A stretch of DNA of 64,000 bases from Knoellia sinensis KCTC 19936 (GTDB lineage: Bacteria; Actinomycetota; Actinomycetes; Actinomycetales; Dermatophilaceae): positions 496,001 through 560,000 of the forward strand of contig NZ_AVPJ01000001.1 of the NCBI RefSeq assembly GCF_000768705.1, written 5' to 3'. The notes beneath the pieces are model-generated. The model was not told where the DNA came from. It worked only from the letters and a program-made list of their open reading frames with translations, and ran no database searches. The stretch's first letter is position 1. Each line of letters opens with the position of its first letter. The position numbers and the translations under genes were made by a program. Shown here in pieces: positions 9,332 through 18,199 of this stretch.

Positions 9332-9345
9332 CCGGACTGACGACG

Positions 9346-9379
9346 CTGCGGCCTCCTGCCTTCGGGCAGGGGGCCGCAG
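9346..9379. terminator. Hairpin terminator
   Basis: CTGCGGCCTCCTGCC and GGCAGGGGGCCGCAG pair over 15 positions (one G-T) around a TTCG tetraloop. It lies between the convergent membrane peptide gene and prmC and can serve both. Confidence 0.85.
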
Positions 9380-9392
9380 TGCTGTCCGGACC

Positions 9393-10247
9393 TCAGCCGC
9401 GAAGGGCGACAGTCGCGCGTGGCCGTCCGTTGAGGTCGACCCGGTCCTCCACGTGGGACCACGAGCCCGTGGCACGGAGTGCCGCCGGGAGCGATTCGCC
9501 CTGACTGTCGGCATGCTCCATGACGAGGACTCCCCCGGCCCGAAGCAGACCGGCGGCACGAGCCGCGATGAGCCGTGGGATCGCCAGCCCGTCCTCACTG
9601 CCGCCGTAGAGCGCCACGTGTGGATCGTGGTCACGCACTTCGGGGTCGATCGGTTCGGCCGTGGTCGGGATGTAGGGCGGGTTCGACACCACGACGTCGA
9701 CATCGCGGAGGTCCAGCGACGTGATCGCGTCGCCCTGGACGATCTCGACATCTAGGGCGAGACGTTCCTGGTTGCGCCGAGCCCAGGCCACGGCGAGGTC
9801 GCTCACCTCGACGGCATGCACCTGCGCGTGCGGCACCTCGGCCTTGACGGCCAGCGCGATCGCTCCCGACCCGGTGCAGAGGTCCACGACCACGGGCTCG
9901 TCCACACCCGATTCCACACAGGCCCGAACAGCGTCGATGGCCCACCCCGCCACGACCTCGGTTTCCGGTCGCGGCACGAAAACGCCGGGCCCCACCTCGA
10001 GCTCGAGCCCGCGGAACCACGCCCGGCCCGTGAGGTGCTGAAGCGGAACGCGAGAGGCGCGCTCGGCGACGAGGACGGCATACGCCTCGGGGACGGGACC
10101 ACCGAGGATCATGAGCCGCCGGACTTCGCTGGAGTCGACGCCCAAGGCATGCGCTGCCAGTGCCACCGCATCGTGCGCCGGAGACGCGACTCCGGCGTCG
10201 GTGAGGCGCTGCGTGGCGTCGCGGACGGCCGCGCGCAGGTCGCTCAC
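9393..10247 (-). CDS. prmC: Release factor glutamine methyltransferase
   Basis: Methylates the Gln of the GGQ motif in release factors RF1 and RF2 using S-adenosylmethionine. The 284-residue protein has an N-terminal helical domain (to about residue 75), then a Rossmann methyltransferase with [24 protein letters not shown] and the catalytic NPPYIP motif near residue 190. It overlaps the end of prfA by four bases, so enzyme and substrate are made from one message. Confidence 0.96.
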   Translation of the reverse strand: MSDLRAAVRDATQRLTDAGVASPAHDAVALAAHALGVDSSEVRRLMILGGPVPEAYAVLVAERASRVPLQHLTGRAWFRGLELEVGPGVFVPRPETEVVAGWAIDAVRACVESGVDEPVVVDLCTGSGAIALAVKAEVPHAQVHAVEVSDLAVAWARRNQERLALDVEIVQGDAITSLDLRDVDVVVSNPPYIPTTAEPIDPEVRDHDPHVALYGGSEDGLAIPRLIAARAAGLLRAGGVLVMEHADSQGESLPAALRATGSWSHVEDRVDLNGRPRATVALRG

Positions 10248-11326
10248 GCGCTGCCCTCGCCGAGGGCCGCGAGGCGCGCCGCCTCGTCCGCAGCCATGGC
10301 CGACTCCACGACCGGGTCGAGCTCTCCGCCGAGGACGGTGTCGAGGTTGTAGGCCTTGAAGCCGGTGCGGTGGTCGCTGATCCGGTTCTCGGGGAAGTTG
10401 TAGGTACGGATCCGCTCGCTCCGGTCGACCGTGCGGACCTGGCTCGCGCGGATGTCGGCGCTGGCGGCGTTGGCCTCGTCGACCGCGAGTTGGTGCAGCC
10501 GCGCCCGCAGGACCCGCATGGCCGACTCCTTGTTCTGGAGCTGGCTCTTCTCGTTCTGGCAGGACACCACGGTCCCGGTCGGGAGATGGGTGATGCGGAC
10601 AGCCGAGTCGGTGGTGTTGACCGACTGGCCACCGGGCCCGGACGAGCGGTAGACGTCGATCTTGAGGTCGTTCGGGTGGATGTCGACCTCGACCTCCTCG
10701 GCCTCGGGCATGACCCAGACGCCGGCGGCGCTCGTGTGGATGCGGCCCTGGGTCTCGGTGACGGGGACGCGCTGGACGCGGTGGACGCCACCTTCGTACT
10801 TGAGGCGAGCCCAGGGACCCTCTCCCGGCTGCGGGTTGCCCTTGGCCTTGACGCTCACCTGGACGTCCTTGTAGCCGCCGAGATCGGTCTCCGTCGAGTC
10901 GAGGACCTCGGTGCGCCAGCCGCGCTGCTCGGCGTAGCGGAGATACATGCGGACGAGATCACCCGCGAACAGCGCCGACTCCTCGCCGCCCTCCCCTGCC
11001 TTGACCTCGACGATGACGTCGCGGTCGTCGTCGGGGTCGCGTGGGATGAGCAGGCGCCGCAGGTGGTCCGCTGCTGTGGTGACGGCGCCTTCCAGCGCGG
11101 GAACCTCGGCGGCGAAACTCGGGTCCTCGGTGGCGAGTTCGCGGGCCGCCTCGAGGTCGTCCGTGGCTGACAGCCAAGCGTTGTATGCCGTCACGGTCGA
11201 TCCCAGCGCGGCGTACCTCTTGTTGATCTCCCGGAGGCGATCCGGGTCGGAGGCGACGGCCGGGTCACCCATCTCGAGTTCGAGCTGGGCGTGCTCCTCA
11301 GCAAGGGCGGCGGCGGACTCGAACAT
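10244..11326 (-). CDS. prfA: Peptide chain release factor 1
   Basis: Reads UAA and UAG stop codons and triggers peptide release on the ribosome. The 360-residue protein has the coiled N-terminal domain, the codon-recognition PxT element as RVPVTE near residue 185, and the catalytic GGQ in [17 protein letters not shown] near residue 233. It starts [12 protein letters not shown]. It lies between rpmE and prmC, the standard actinobacterial order. Confidence 0.97.
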   Translation of the reverse strand: MFESAAALAEEHAQLELEMGDPAVASDPDRLREINKRYAALGSTVTAYNAWLSATDDLEAARELATEDPSFAAEVPALEGAVTTAADHLRRLLIPRDPDDDRDVIVEVKAGEGGEESALFAGDLVRMYLRYAEQRGWRTEVLDSTETDLGGYKDVQVSVKAKGNPQPGEGPWARLKYEGGVHRVQRVPVTETQGRIHTSAAGVWVMPEAEEVEVDIHPNDLKIDVYRSSGPGGQSVNTTDSAVRITHLPTGTVVSCQNEKSQLQNKESAMRVLRARLHQLAVDEANAASADIRASQVRTVDRSERIRTYNFPENRISDHRTGFKAYNLDTVLGGELDPVVESAMAADEAARLAALGEGSA

Positions 11327-11383
11327 CGGGTGGCCTCTCAGGGCAAGTTCTCGGGAAGGTCAGGGCAGGGCCGTGCAAACACG

Positions 11384-11428
11384 AATGCGCCGACCCGGAT
11401 CCACTCGGGATCAACGGGTCGGCGCATT
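11384..11428 (-). terminator. Hairpin between rpmE and prfA
   Basis: AATGCGCCGACCC and GGGTCGGCGCATT form a perfect 13-base stem; within the loop GATCC and GGATC can add a second short stem. It sits just after the rpmE stop codon and would separate the highly expressed ribosomal protein gene from prfA. Confidence 0.8.
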
Positions 11429-11435
11429 GGGAGTG

Positions 11436-11651
11436 CTAGGCGTCGGCCTTCTTGCCGTAGCGAGCCTGGAAGCGCGCCACGCGACCACCGGTGTCGAGGA
11501 TCTTCTGCTTGCCCGTGTAGAACGGGTGGCACTGGCTGCAGACCTCAGCGTGGATCTGGCCGCTCTCGGCGGTGCTGCGGGTGACGAACGACGCGCCACA
11601 GGTGCAGGTGACCGTGGTCTCGGCGTAGTTCGGGTGGATGTCCTTCTTCAC
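11436..11651 (-). CDS. rpmE: 50S ribosomal protein bL31 (zinc-binding form)
   Basis: Large-subunit ribosomal protein of 71 residues. It begins [20 protein letters not shown] from a GTG start with GGAGAAGAATC upstream. The zinc-binding cysteines are kept (CTC near residue 16 and CSQC near residue 36), so this is the C+ form that can act as a zinc store; many actinobacteria have a second, cysteine-free copy elsewhere under Zur control. [17 protein letters not shown] is the C-terminal family signature. Confidence 0.96.
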   Translation of the reverse strand: MKKDIHPNYAETTVTCTCGASFVTRSTAESGQIHAEVCSQCHPFYTGKQKILDTGGRVARFQARYGKKADA

Positions 11652-11866
11652 GATTCTTCTCCTTGGATGTCTCCGGGTCGGCGAGCCCATCACGGTGATG
11701 CAAGCCCTCTGGCGCCCCGCCTGCATCCACTCGTGAAGGGTGGTGCTCAGGAAACGCGTCTGTGCCGTGAACCGGTCCAGCGATCAAGTGTGCCAGAGCA
11801 GGCACACAGTCACCTAAACGGCACCACCCCCTCCCCCATTCCCTCCGGGCGGTCGCCGGCCTGCCG

Positions 11867-11906
11867 TGAGTGCCAAGGGCGTCAGCGGTGACGCCTCTGG
11901 CACTCA
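11867..11906. repeat. Palindromic repeat copy 1, GAGTGCCA family
   Basis: Arms 11867-11884 and 11889-11906 match at 16 of 18 positions around a 4-base centre. The right half, with GGTGACGCCTCTGGCACTCA, is repeated identically at 13847-13866. The end of the right arm includes the stop codon of the AbiEi-like gene. It may act as its terminator. Confidence 0.8.
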
Positions 11907-12839
11907 TGCCGCGGGCCGACGCTCGGTCAGATGGGCGTGCGCCGCCACGACCTGAGCCATGAAGCGGTCAGCCTCGAGTCTCAGCCCCAGAAGGGGAATC
12001 CGCAGCACCACGTCGCCGCCCACGACGAGGTCGTTCTGTCGGAGGGCGTCGTCAACAGGATTGAGCGCCCACTGGTGATGCCCTCCGTCAACCTCGACCA
12101 CGAGACCGATCTCCTCCCACAGAGCGTCCAGATAGATCCTGCCGGCCTCTCCCTCACGCACCGCCTGGCGCGCTGGTGCAGGGAGCCCAGCTGCCCGGCA
12201 CAGCCTGGCGAAGTCCAGCTCACCGAGGGCCTGAGTCCCATCGCAGATGTCGAGGACCGCCTCGTCGAGGAATCGTCGGCGTGGGCCAGTCACTCCGGAT
12301 CGGCGCCAGGCATCGAGCAGCCGACTGGGTGCGGTGAGCCTCTGCTGCACCACGAGGCACAGCACCAATGCTGCTTCCCGGTCCGATCGCGACCACTGCG
12401 CCGCGTTCACCGCCGCCACCTCTGGTCGAGCTCGTGGCACCCCGGCGGTGACAACGACGGGCATCACCGACCGTCGGTGCAGTCGCACACCGGGCACCTT
12501 GTGGTGACGGTTGTTGCGGGGCTGCGACACGTCGATCACGTGTGGCGTGAAACCGCGCAGACCAACTGCCTGCAATGCGGCCGCGCCATCGAGCACCGCA
12601 CCCGACCCCGACTCCCATACCGCTCGCCACAGATTGGCGGTCGGAGACAACTCTCCGCCGGTCACGCTGATGGTGTGGCGCCCGTGGGTGAACCAGCGCC
12701 CTGCCCTCACCTCCGACCGCACCTGGCCCTTGTCGACGCCGGCTGCACGGAGGTCCGCCCGGTGCATCACACCGCCCCGGTCGGCCGCGAGCACACACGC
12801 ACGTTTGTGGCGTTCCGCGCGGTTGAGAGCTGACGTCAT
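11904..12839 (-). CDS. AbiEi-like/DUF559-type protein
   Basis: A 311-residue protein in two parts. The N-terminal 60 residues (LAADRGGVMHRADLRAAGVDKGQVRSEVRAGRW, shown here only as a region) form a winged-helix-like domain of the kind seen in AbiEi antitoxins. The C-terminal 90 residues resemble a DUF559/VSR-type endonuclease fold: LGELDFARLCRAAGLP, then YLDALWEEIGLVVEVDGG with an acidic-x-acidic element, and a late basic strand. This family is very common and multicopy in actinobacteria, and its role is unknown; no AbiEii toxin gene is beside it. It lies in a segment inserted between rpmE and rho. Confidence 0.6.
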   Translation of the reverse strand: MTSALNRAERHKRACVLAADRGGVMHRADLRAAGVDKGQVRSEVRAGRWFTHGRHTISVTGGELSPTANLWRAVWESGSGAVLDGAAALQAVGLRGFTPHVIDVSQPRNNRHHKVPGVRLHRRSVMPVVVTAGVPRARPEVAAVNAAQWSRSDREAALVLCLVVQQRLTAPSRLLDAWRRSGVTGPRRRFLDEAVLDICDGTQALGELDFARLCRAAGLPAPARQAVREGEAGRIYLDALWEEIGLVVEVDGGHHQWALNPVDDALRQNDLVVGGDVVLRIPLLGLRLEADRFMAQVVAAHAHLTERRPAA

Positions 12840-13053
12840 GCCCCGACCCTCTGGCAGTCACCCAGTCGGACGGAACCCCGATGAGTGCAACTGTGGACAG
12901 AAGCCACGCCAACCACCTGCCTGTGGACATCCCACGGCCCAACCATTGGCAACGAGCCGAGAGATGGTCGATGAATCATGGGGCCGGACGCGCGACTGGT
13001 TGCGCCCTTGGCCCAGTGAGATGCGGGGACTCGGTCACCCCAGGGTGCGGTGC

Positions 13054-13800
13054 TCAGCCCAACGTGCGGTCGAAGAGGTCGCGCAACTCCGTGAAGTGGC
13101 GCTCGGTCGCAGCCTCGTCGTACACCGCGGTGTCGGCCATCGTGTAGCCGTGGGCCGCATCCGCATAGACCTCGTTGGTCGCGGTCAGCCCTACGGCGGC
13201 CAGGGCCTCGCCAAGGCGCTCCACCTGTGCGGGATCCATCGACCGGTCCTGGTCGGCGTGCCCGAAGACGAACTCGGCGCGGGCGTTCGGCAGCCCCAGG
13301 TGCGGGCTGTCCTCTGCCTCGGTCGCCAACCCACCGGTGTGGAAAGCACCGCACGCGGCCACGAGGTCGGGGTGGGCACAGGCCGCCCGCACGGCGAGTC
13401 GACCGCCCATGCAGTAGCCGACCACGCCCAGCGGTGCCGACGTGTCGGGCCGCGACGTGAGCGCCGTGAGATAAGCGGCGATGTCCGGGAGCGCGAGATC
13501 CGGCGTCAGTGCATGGACCCGGGGCATCGCCTCCGCGAAGAACTCCGCGCGCTTCTCGTCAGTGTCGAGGGGTTCGGTCGGCGAGGTCTCGACAGCATTT
13601 CCGTCGCGGTGGAAGACATTGGGGGCCAGGACGGTGTAGCCCCACGAGGCAATCCGCCCCGCCATGTCGAAGATCCGGGGTCGCACACCGATCGCGTCGA
13701 CGAAGAGCAGCACGCCGGGGAGGACCGCGTCGTCGGCAGCGTCGGCCGGACGGGAAAGCCACGCCTCCGCGATTCCACCAGGCGTGGCGACGTCGATCAT
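13054..13800 (-). CDS. Dienelactone hydrolase family protein
   Basis: Alpha/beta hydrolase of 248 residues. The nucleophile is a Cys in VGYCMGGRLA (near residue 115), with Asp in FVFGHADQDRSM and His in DAAHGYTM completing a Cys-Asp-His triad typical of dienelactone hydrolases. The real substrate is not known; many relatives act on lactones or esters unrelated to chloroaromatic breakdown. I chose the ATG giving MIDVATPGGIAEAW; a GTG is one codon upstream. It is oriented with the AbiEi-like gene and bounded by the two copies of a palindromic repeat. Confidence 0.8.
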   Translation of the reverse strand: MIDVATPGGIAEAWLSRPADAADDAVLPGVLLFVDAIGVRPRIFDMAGRIASWGYTVLAPNVFHRDGNAVETSPTEPLDTDEKRAEFFAEAMPRVHALTPDLALPDIAAYLTALTSRPDTSAPLGVVGYCMGGRLAVRAACAHPDLVAACGAFHTGGLATEAEDSPHLGLPNARAEFVFGHADQDRSMDPAQVERLGEALAAVGLTATNEVYADAAHGYTMADTAVYDEAATERHFTELRDLFDRTLG

Positions 13801-13827
13801 CACGCTCGCGACCCTACGACGGCGAGC

Positions 13828-13865
13828 GAGTGCCAGAGGCGCTACCGGTGACGCCTCTGGCACTC
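13828..13865. repeat. Palindromic repeat copy 2, GAGTGCCA family
   Basis: GAGTGCCAGAGGCG (13828-13841) is the exact inverse complement of 13852-13865, and the inner bases extend the match to 17 of 19. Its right half is identical to copy 1, 1,960 bases to the left. It lies between the methionine gamma-lyase-like gene and the dienelactone hydrolase gene and may terminate the former. Confidence 0.8.
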
Positions 13866-13873
13866 ACCAGCGG

Positions 13874-15067
13874 TCAGGGGAGGTTGGCGAACGCCTTCCC
13901 GAGGTCGGCGATGACGTCATCGACCGACTCAAGCCCCACTGACAGTCGCAACAGGTCCGCGTCTGGTCGAGCATCGGCGTCGACGAGGCGATGAGTGAGG
14001 CTCGCCGGGTGCTGGATGAGGCTGTCGACGCCGCCCAACGACACGGCGTGCGTCACGAGGTCGAGCCGCTCCACGAAAGCCGACGCTGCGGCATACCCAC
14101 CCGTGAGACGGAAGGCGACGAGCGCACCCGGCCCGGCCATCTGCGTCCCCACGAGACCACGGGGGTCCCCACCGGGCAGCCCGGCGTAGTGCACACGCGA
14201 CACCTCCGGCCGCTCGGCCAACCAGGCGGCGACGACCCCAGCCGACGCCTGCTGCGCACGCACGCGTACCGGCATCGTCTGCAGGCCTCGATGCAGTTCA
14301 TAGGCAGCCAGCGGGTGCAGCACCGCCCCGGTCAGGGCTCGGATCCCACGGAGCCGTGCAGTCCACTCGTGATCGGCCGCAACAACGCCACCCATCACGT
14401 CACCGTGACCACCCATGAACTTCGTCGCCGAGTGGAGGACCAGTGTGGCGCCATGCACCACGGGCTGCTGCAGCACCGGGGTGGCGAAGGTGTTGTCCAC
14501 GGCCACGGGCACGTCGCCGGCCTGCGCCACGATCGCCGCGATGTCAACGAGGTCGAGCGAGGGGTTGGCCGGCGTCTCGACGAGGACCAGACCGGTGTCC
14601 GGGCGGACCGCGGCCGCGACGGTGTCCTCCGTCGCCCATGTGACCTCGGTCCCCAGGAGTCCCGTGGCCAGCAGGTGGTCGGACCCGCCATAGATGGGCC
14701 GGACCGCGACGACATGCGGTCGCCCGGCGGCTACAGAAGCGAGCAGCACCGCAGTCAGTGCCGCCATGCCGCTCGCGAACGCGACGGCAGACTCCGCCCC
14801 TTCGAGCCCCGCCACTGCGCGCTCGAACCGGTCCACTCCCGGGTTCCACAGCCGCTGGTAGACCAACGTCGACTCGTGGTCCGGTCGTTCGCCTGCGGCG
14901 ATCGTGTCGTATGCCGTGCCGCCGGCTTCGATGGTCGGCATCGGATACGTCGTGGCCAGGTCGATGAGCGGCACGTGTAGGCCGAGGGCCGTCAGATCCT
15001 CGCGGCCGGCGTGGACCGCCGTGGTGTCGTTGGCGGAACTGGCAGCAGGAACAGACGTCGTTGTCAT
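13874..15067 (-). CDS. Cys/Met-metabolism PLP enzyme, probably methionine gamma-lyase or a cystathionine lyase/synthase
   Basis: A 397-residue gamma-family trans-sulfuration enzyme. Visible signatures are AVHAGREDL at the start, YQRLWNPGVDRFERAVAGLEG, FASGMAAL, the aspartate strand VAVDNTFATP, and the PLP lysine in LVLHSATKFMGGHGDVMGG (near residue 215), followed by SLGGVDSLIQHPA. Which reaction it runs cannot be read from these motifs. A divergent Lrp/AsnC regulator 112 bases away, an arrangement common for amino acid catabolism, favours methionine gamma-lyase, but this is inference. I chose MTTTSVPAASS as start; the open frame continues upstream through the promoter and the Lrp gene. Confidence 0.82.
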   Translation of the reverse strand: MTTTSVPAASSANDTTAVHAGREDLTALGLHVPLIDLATTYPMPTIEAGGTAYDTIAAGERPDHESTLVYQRLWNPGVDRFERAVAGLEGAESAVAFASGMAALTAVLLASVAAGRPHVVAVRPIYGGSDHLLATGLLGTEVTWATEDTVAAAVRPDTGLVLVETPANPSLDLVDIAAIVAQAGDVPVAVDNTFATPVLQQPVVHGATLVLHSATKFMGGHGDVMGGVVAADHEWTARLRGIRALTGAVLHPLAAYELHRGLQTMPVRVRAQQASAGVVAAWLAERPEVSRVHYAGLPGGDPRGLVGTQMAGPGALVAFRLTGGYAAASAFVERLDLVTHAVSLGGVDSLIQHPASLTHRLVDADARPDADLLRLSVGLESVDDVIADLGKAFANLP

Positions 15068-15082
15068 GGTGGTGATTCTCCG

Positions 15083-15121
15083 CAGGATCCACGGCTCCGC
15101 GGAACAGTCCCGTGGATCCTG
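15083..15121. promoter_or_regulatory. Inverted repeat, candidate Lrp operator
   Basis: CAGGATCCACGG and CCGTGGATCCTG are perfect 12-base inverse copies 15 bases apart in the divergent promoter region between the PLP lyase and the Lrp-family gene. The centre-to-centre spacing is about 27 bases. It is a plausible binding site for the divergent regulator, or an mRNA leader hairpin for the lyase; the choice is inference. Confidence 0.5.
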
Positions 15122-15178
15122 ATGCCCAAGGAGGTCGGAACGAAGGACTCTTCGGATACTCCTGCGTACGGTGGGCCC

Positions 15179-15691
15179 ATGCCGAAGAATCCACATCCCC
15201 TCACCCCCGGCCCGGCACCCACGGCTCCCCCACCCCTCGACGCCGTCGACCGAGCCCTCGTGAAGGCGCTCGTCGCGGACGCACGGATGTCCAACGCTGC
15301 ACTGGCCCGAGCGGTCGGCATCGCCGAGTCCACGTGCGTCGGCCGGATGCGCTCCCTGCGCGACCGTGGGGTCATCACCGGCTACCACGCTGCGGTCGAC
15401 CCCGGCCAGCTCGGCCGCCCACTCCAGGCCATCATCGCCATCCGCCTGGCCGGCCATGACCGCGCCCAGGTCGAGGCCTTTGGCGACGAGATGGCTGCCC
15501 TCCCCGGCGTGCTGACCGCCCACAACATCAGTGGTGCCGACGACTTCCTCGTCCACGTGAGCACCGAATCGCCGGATGCCCTGCGCGACTTCGTCCTCGA
15601 CAACGTGTCGAGTCGACCCGGCGTCTCGCACGTCCAGACGTCACTGATCTTCCGCACCCACCCCGGGCAGCACCACGAGCCCAGCACGTGA
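15179..15691 (+). CDS. Lrp/AsnC family transcriptional regulator
   Basis: A 170-residue regulator. After a Pro-rich tail of about 20 residues comes the helix-turn-helix DAVDRALVKALVADARMS then LARAVGIAESTCVGRMRSL, and then the ligand-sensing RAM domain (GRPLQAIIAIRLAGH, ALPGVLTAHNISGADDFLVHV). Lrp proteins act as dimers or octamers and bind amino acids. The divergent PLP lyase gene is the likely target. A GNAT gene follows 44 bases downstream and may be in the same transcript. Confidence 0.9.
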   Translation: MPKNPHPLTPGPAPTAPPPLDAVDRALVKALVADARMSNAALARAVGIAESTCVGRMRSLRDRGVITGYHAAVDPGQLGRPLQAIIAIRLAGHDRAQVEAFGDEMAALPGVLTAHNISGADDFLVHVSTESPDALRDFVLDNVSSRPGVSHVQTSLIFRTHPGQHHEPST

Positions 15692-15735
15692 AAATGCTCG
15701 GTGGTCGACCTCCCGTCTCGGCTAGCGTCCCGCGG

Positions 15736-16221
15736 ATGGACCCCCACCTTCGTCTGGCCACCCGCGACGACGTCGATGCCCTCATGGGCCTTCGGATCCT
15801 CATGTTCGAGGCCATGGGGACTCCCCCTGCCGCTCTCGAGTCACCCGAGTGGCGGGATGCCGCACGTACGTGGTTCGAGCGGCGGATCAGCACCGAGGAC
15901 ACTCGCATCCTCGTCGTCGAGGAGGGAGGTGAAGTCGTGGCCAGTGGCCTTGCCGAGGTGCTCGCCACCATCCCGGCTCCGAGCATGCCCCGCGGCCGCT
16001 CGGGCTTCGTCTCCAATGTCGCCACGCTCCCCCACGCGCGCGGACGGGGACTGGCCCGCGCGGTCATGACCGAGTTGGTGCGCTGGCTGGACGAGGAGAC
16101 CGACGCCGACCGCATCGACCTCGCCGCCACCACAGAGGGCGCGCCGCTCTATCGCTCCCTCGGGTTCGACGCCGCCGCGTTCCCGACCATGCGCCGACCG
16201 AAGCCGGTCAGCGTGACGTGA
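15736..16221 (+). CDS. GNAT family N-acetyltransferase
   Basis: Acetyl-CoA-dependent acyltransferase of 161 residues. The fold markers are the N-terminal LRLATRDDVDALMGLR, the strand GFVSNVATLPHARGRGLARAV with the acetyl-CoA loop RGRGLA, and APLYRSLGF near the C-terminus. The substrate is unknown. I chose MDPHLRLATRDD; an in-frame GTG 48 bases upstream would overlap the regulator stop codon and add an unlikely tail. Confidence 0.85.
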   Translation: MDPHLRLATRDDVDALMGLRILMFEAMGTPPAALESPEWRDAARTWFERRISTEDTRILVVEEGGEVVASGLAEVLATIPAPSMPRGRSGFVSNVATLPHARGRGLARAVMTELVRWLDEETDADRIDLAATTEGAPLYRSLGFDAAAFPTMRRPKPVSVT

Positions 16222-16225
16222 GCGG

Positions 16226-16256
16226 ACGGCATACGAAAAGGCTTGTCGTATGCCGT
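16226..16256. repeat. Inverted CGGCATAC pair after the GNAT gene
   Basis: ACGGCATACGA and TCGTATGCCGT face each other across nine bases, five bases after the GNAT stop codon. It probably terminates that transcript. The same inverted pair, with a similar spacer, lies inside a coding region at 56771-56800. Confidence 0.75.
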
Positions 16257-16288
16257 GAGGCGGCCTTCCCGAGGGAAGACCGCCTCAC
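16255..16288 (-). terminator. rho transcript terminator hairpin
   Basis: Arms 16255-16270 and 16273-16288 match at 15 of 16 positions with a 2-base centre, 21 bases after the rho stop codon. It overlaps the end of the neighbouring palindrome by two bases, so the gap between GNAT and rho is filled by two back-to-back hairpins. Confidence 0.8.
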
Positions 16289-16309
16289 GACGTGCTCAGG
16301 TTCGAACGA

Positions 16310-18199
16310 TCAGCTGTCGTCCTCGTCCTCGAGCCTGATGCTCGACGTCTGCTGGATCTGCGTGAGGAACTCGTAGTTCGTCTTGGTCTTGCGCAGCCGG
16401 TCGAGCAGCAGCTCCAGAGCCTGCTGGGTGTCGAGGGCCGCGAGGACGCGACGGAGCTTCCACATGATCTTGAGCTCCTCCGGCGCGAGGAGGATCTCCT
16501 CGCGACGGGTGCCCGAGTTGTTGACGTCGACCGCAGGAAAGATGCGGCGGTTGGAGAGGCCACGGTCGAGCTTGAGCTCCATGTTGCCGGTGCCCTTGAA
16601 CTCCTCGAAGATCACCTCGTCCATGCGCGAGCCGGTCTCGACGAGTGCCGTCGCGAGGATGGTGAGCGAGCCACCGTTCTCGATGTTGCGCGCGGCACCG
16701 AAGAACTTCTTCGGCGGGTAGAGCGCGGCGGAGTCGACACCACCGGAGAGGATGCGGCCACTCGCCGGCGCGGCGAGGTTGTAGGCGCGTCCCAGCTTGG
16801 TGATCGAGTCGAGGAGCACGACGACGTCGTGGCCCATCTCGACGAGGCGCTTGGCGCGCTCGATCGACAGCTCGGCAACCGTCGTGTGGTCCTCGGCCGG
16901 GCGGTCGAAGGTCGAGGCGATGACCTCACCCTTGACCGCGCGCTGCATGTCGGTGACCTCTTCGGGGCGCTCGTCGACGAGCACGACCATGAGGTGGACC
17001 TCGGGGTTGTTCGTCGTGATCGCGTTGGCGATGGCCTGCATGACCATCGTCTTGCCGGCCTTGGCCGGGGCGACGATGAGACCGCGCTGACCCTTGCCGA
17101 TGGGGGCGACGAGGTCGATGATCCGGGTCGTCAGGATGCCGGGCTCGGTCTCCAGACGCAGGCGGTCCTGCGGGTAGAGCGGGGTGAGCTTGCCGAACTC
17201 CGCACGCTTGCGGGCGTCGTCCGACGTCATCCCGTTGACGGAGTCGAGCCGGGCCAGCGGGGTGTACTTCTGACGGTTGTTGCGCGACCCGACGGTCTGC
17301 TGCTGCAGCTCCTCGCCATCGCGCGGCGCCTTGGTCGCACCGACGACGGCGTCGCCCTTGCGCAGGCCGTGGCGCTTGACCATGCCGAGCGGGACGTAGA
17401 CGTCGTTGGTGCCCGGGAGGTAGCCCGAGGTCCGGACGAACGCGTAGTTGTCGAGGATGTCCAGGATGCCCGCGACGGGGATCAGGACGTCCTCGTCGGT
17501 GATCTGGAGTTCGCCCTCGGACTGCGACTCGCCGCCCTGGGAGGGAGTGCGCCGCTTGTCCCGGTTGCGGTTGCGGTTGCGACGGCGGCGACCACTGCGG
17601 CCACCCTCGTCATCGTCGCCCTGGGCACCCTGCTGGGACTGTGAGTCCTGGTCGGCGCCCTGCGCTTCGCCCCGGTCGCCCCGGTCGCTGCGGCGCTCGC
17701 CGTCGCGCTTGTCACGGTTGTTGTCGCGGCGACCGCGTGACTCCTTGCCGTCGCGCTGCTCGCGTGCGTCCTCGCGGGCCTCACCCTGGTCACCCGATTC
17801 GCGGCGCTGGTCGTCGCGACCCTCGGCCTCACCGTCGGTGGGCGTGGCCTTCTCGGCACGCTCGGCGCGGCGCTCGGAACGCTCCTCACGCGGGGACTTC
17901 GCGTCGTCCGCGGGGACTGCCTCGGCGGTCTCGACCTTCGGGGCGCCCTGGCCCGACGACGCTGCACGCCGCGGGCGGCTGGGCGCCTCGGTCGCCGTGG
18001 CTGCGGGGCCGCTCTCGCCGTTCTGACGCGACTTGATGGCCGCGACGAGGTCGCCCTTGCGCATCTTGGCAGTGCCGGAGATGCCCATGCTCGAAGCGAG
18101 TCCCTGGAGTTCAGCGAGGCGCATGGCCGTCAGCGAACCAGATCGGCGCGGGCTCTGCCCGGATGCCGAGGACGCCTCAAGAGTGGTGGTGTCTGTCAC
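16310..18199 (-). CDS. rho: Transcription termination factor Rho
   Basis: Hexameric RNA helicase that ends transcription. The 629-residue product has the short Rho N-terminal helical domain (MRLAELQGLASSMGISGTAK near residue 26), then an insertion of more than 100 residues made almost only of Arg, Asp, Glu, Gly, Ser and Gln, then the RNA-binding cold-shock-like domain (YAFVRTSGYLPGTNDVYV), and the ATPase core with Walker A as APAKAGKTMV, VVLVDERPEEV and DSITKLGRAYN. The insertion is normal for actinobacterial Rho and is linked in that group to RNA binding and altered termination. The start is a GTG preceded by AAGGA. Confidence 0.98.
   Translation of the reverse strand: MTDTTTLEASSASGQSPRRSGSLTAMRLAELQGLASSMGISGTAKMRKGDLVAAIKSRQNGESGPAATATEAPSRPRRAASSGQGAPKVETAEAVPADDAKSPREERSERRAERAEKATPTDGEAEGRDDQRRESGDQGEAREDAREQRDGKESRGRRDNNRDKRDGERRSDRGDRGEAQGADQDSQSQQGAQGDDDEGGRSGRRRRNRNRNRDKRRTPSQGGESQSEGELQITDEDVLIPVAGILDILDNYAFVRTSGYLPGTNDVYVPLGMVKRHGLRKGDAVVGATKAPRDGEELQQQTVGSRNNRQKYTPLARLDSVNGMTSDDARKRAEFGKLTPLYPQDRLRLETEPGILTTRIIDLVAPIGKGQRGLIVAPAKAGKTMVMQAIANAITTNNPEVHLMVVLVDERPEEVTDMQRAVKGEVIASTFDRPAEDHTTVAELSIERAKRLVEMGHDVVVLLDSITKLGRAYNLAAPASGRILSGGVDSAALYPPKKFFGAARNIENGGSLTILATALVETGSRMDEVIFEEFKGTGNMELKLDRGLSNRRIFPAVDVNNSGTRREEILLAPEELKIMWKLRRVLAALDTQQALELLLDRLRKTKTNYEFLTQIQQTSSIRLEDEDDS

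Noticed and set aside
12840-13053. Small gene between the AbiEi-like and hydrolase genes
   Set aside because: Open frames there have no ribosome site or plausible protein sequence; I see nothing else in the 214 bases.
15068-15178. SAM or other riboswitch ahead of the methionine-related lyase
   Set aside because: The leader is short and shows only a simple inverted repeat, without the multi-helix pattern of known SAM riboswitches.
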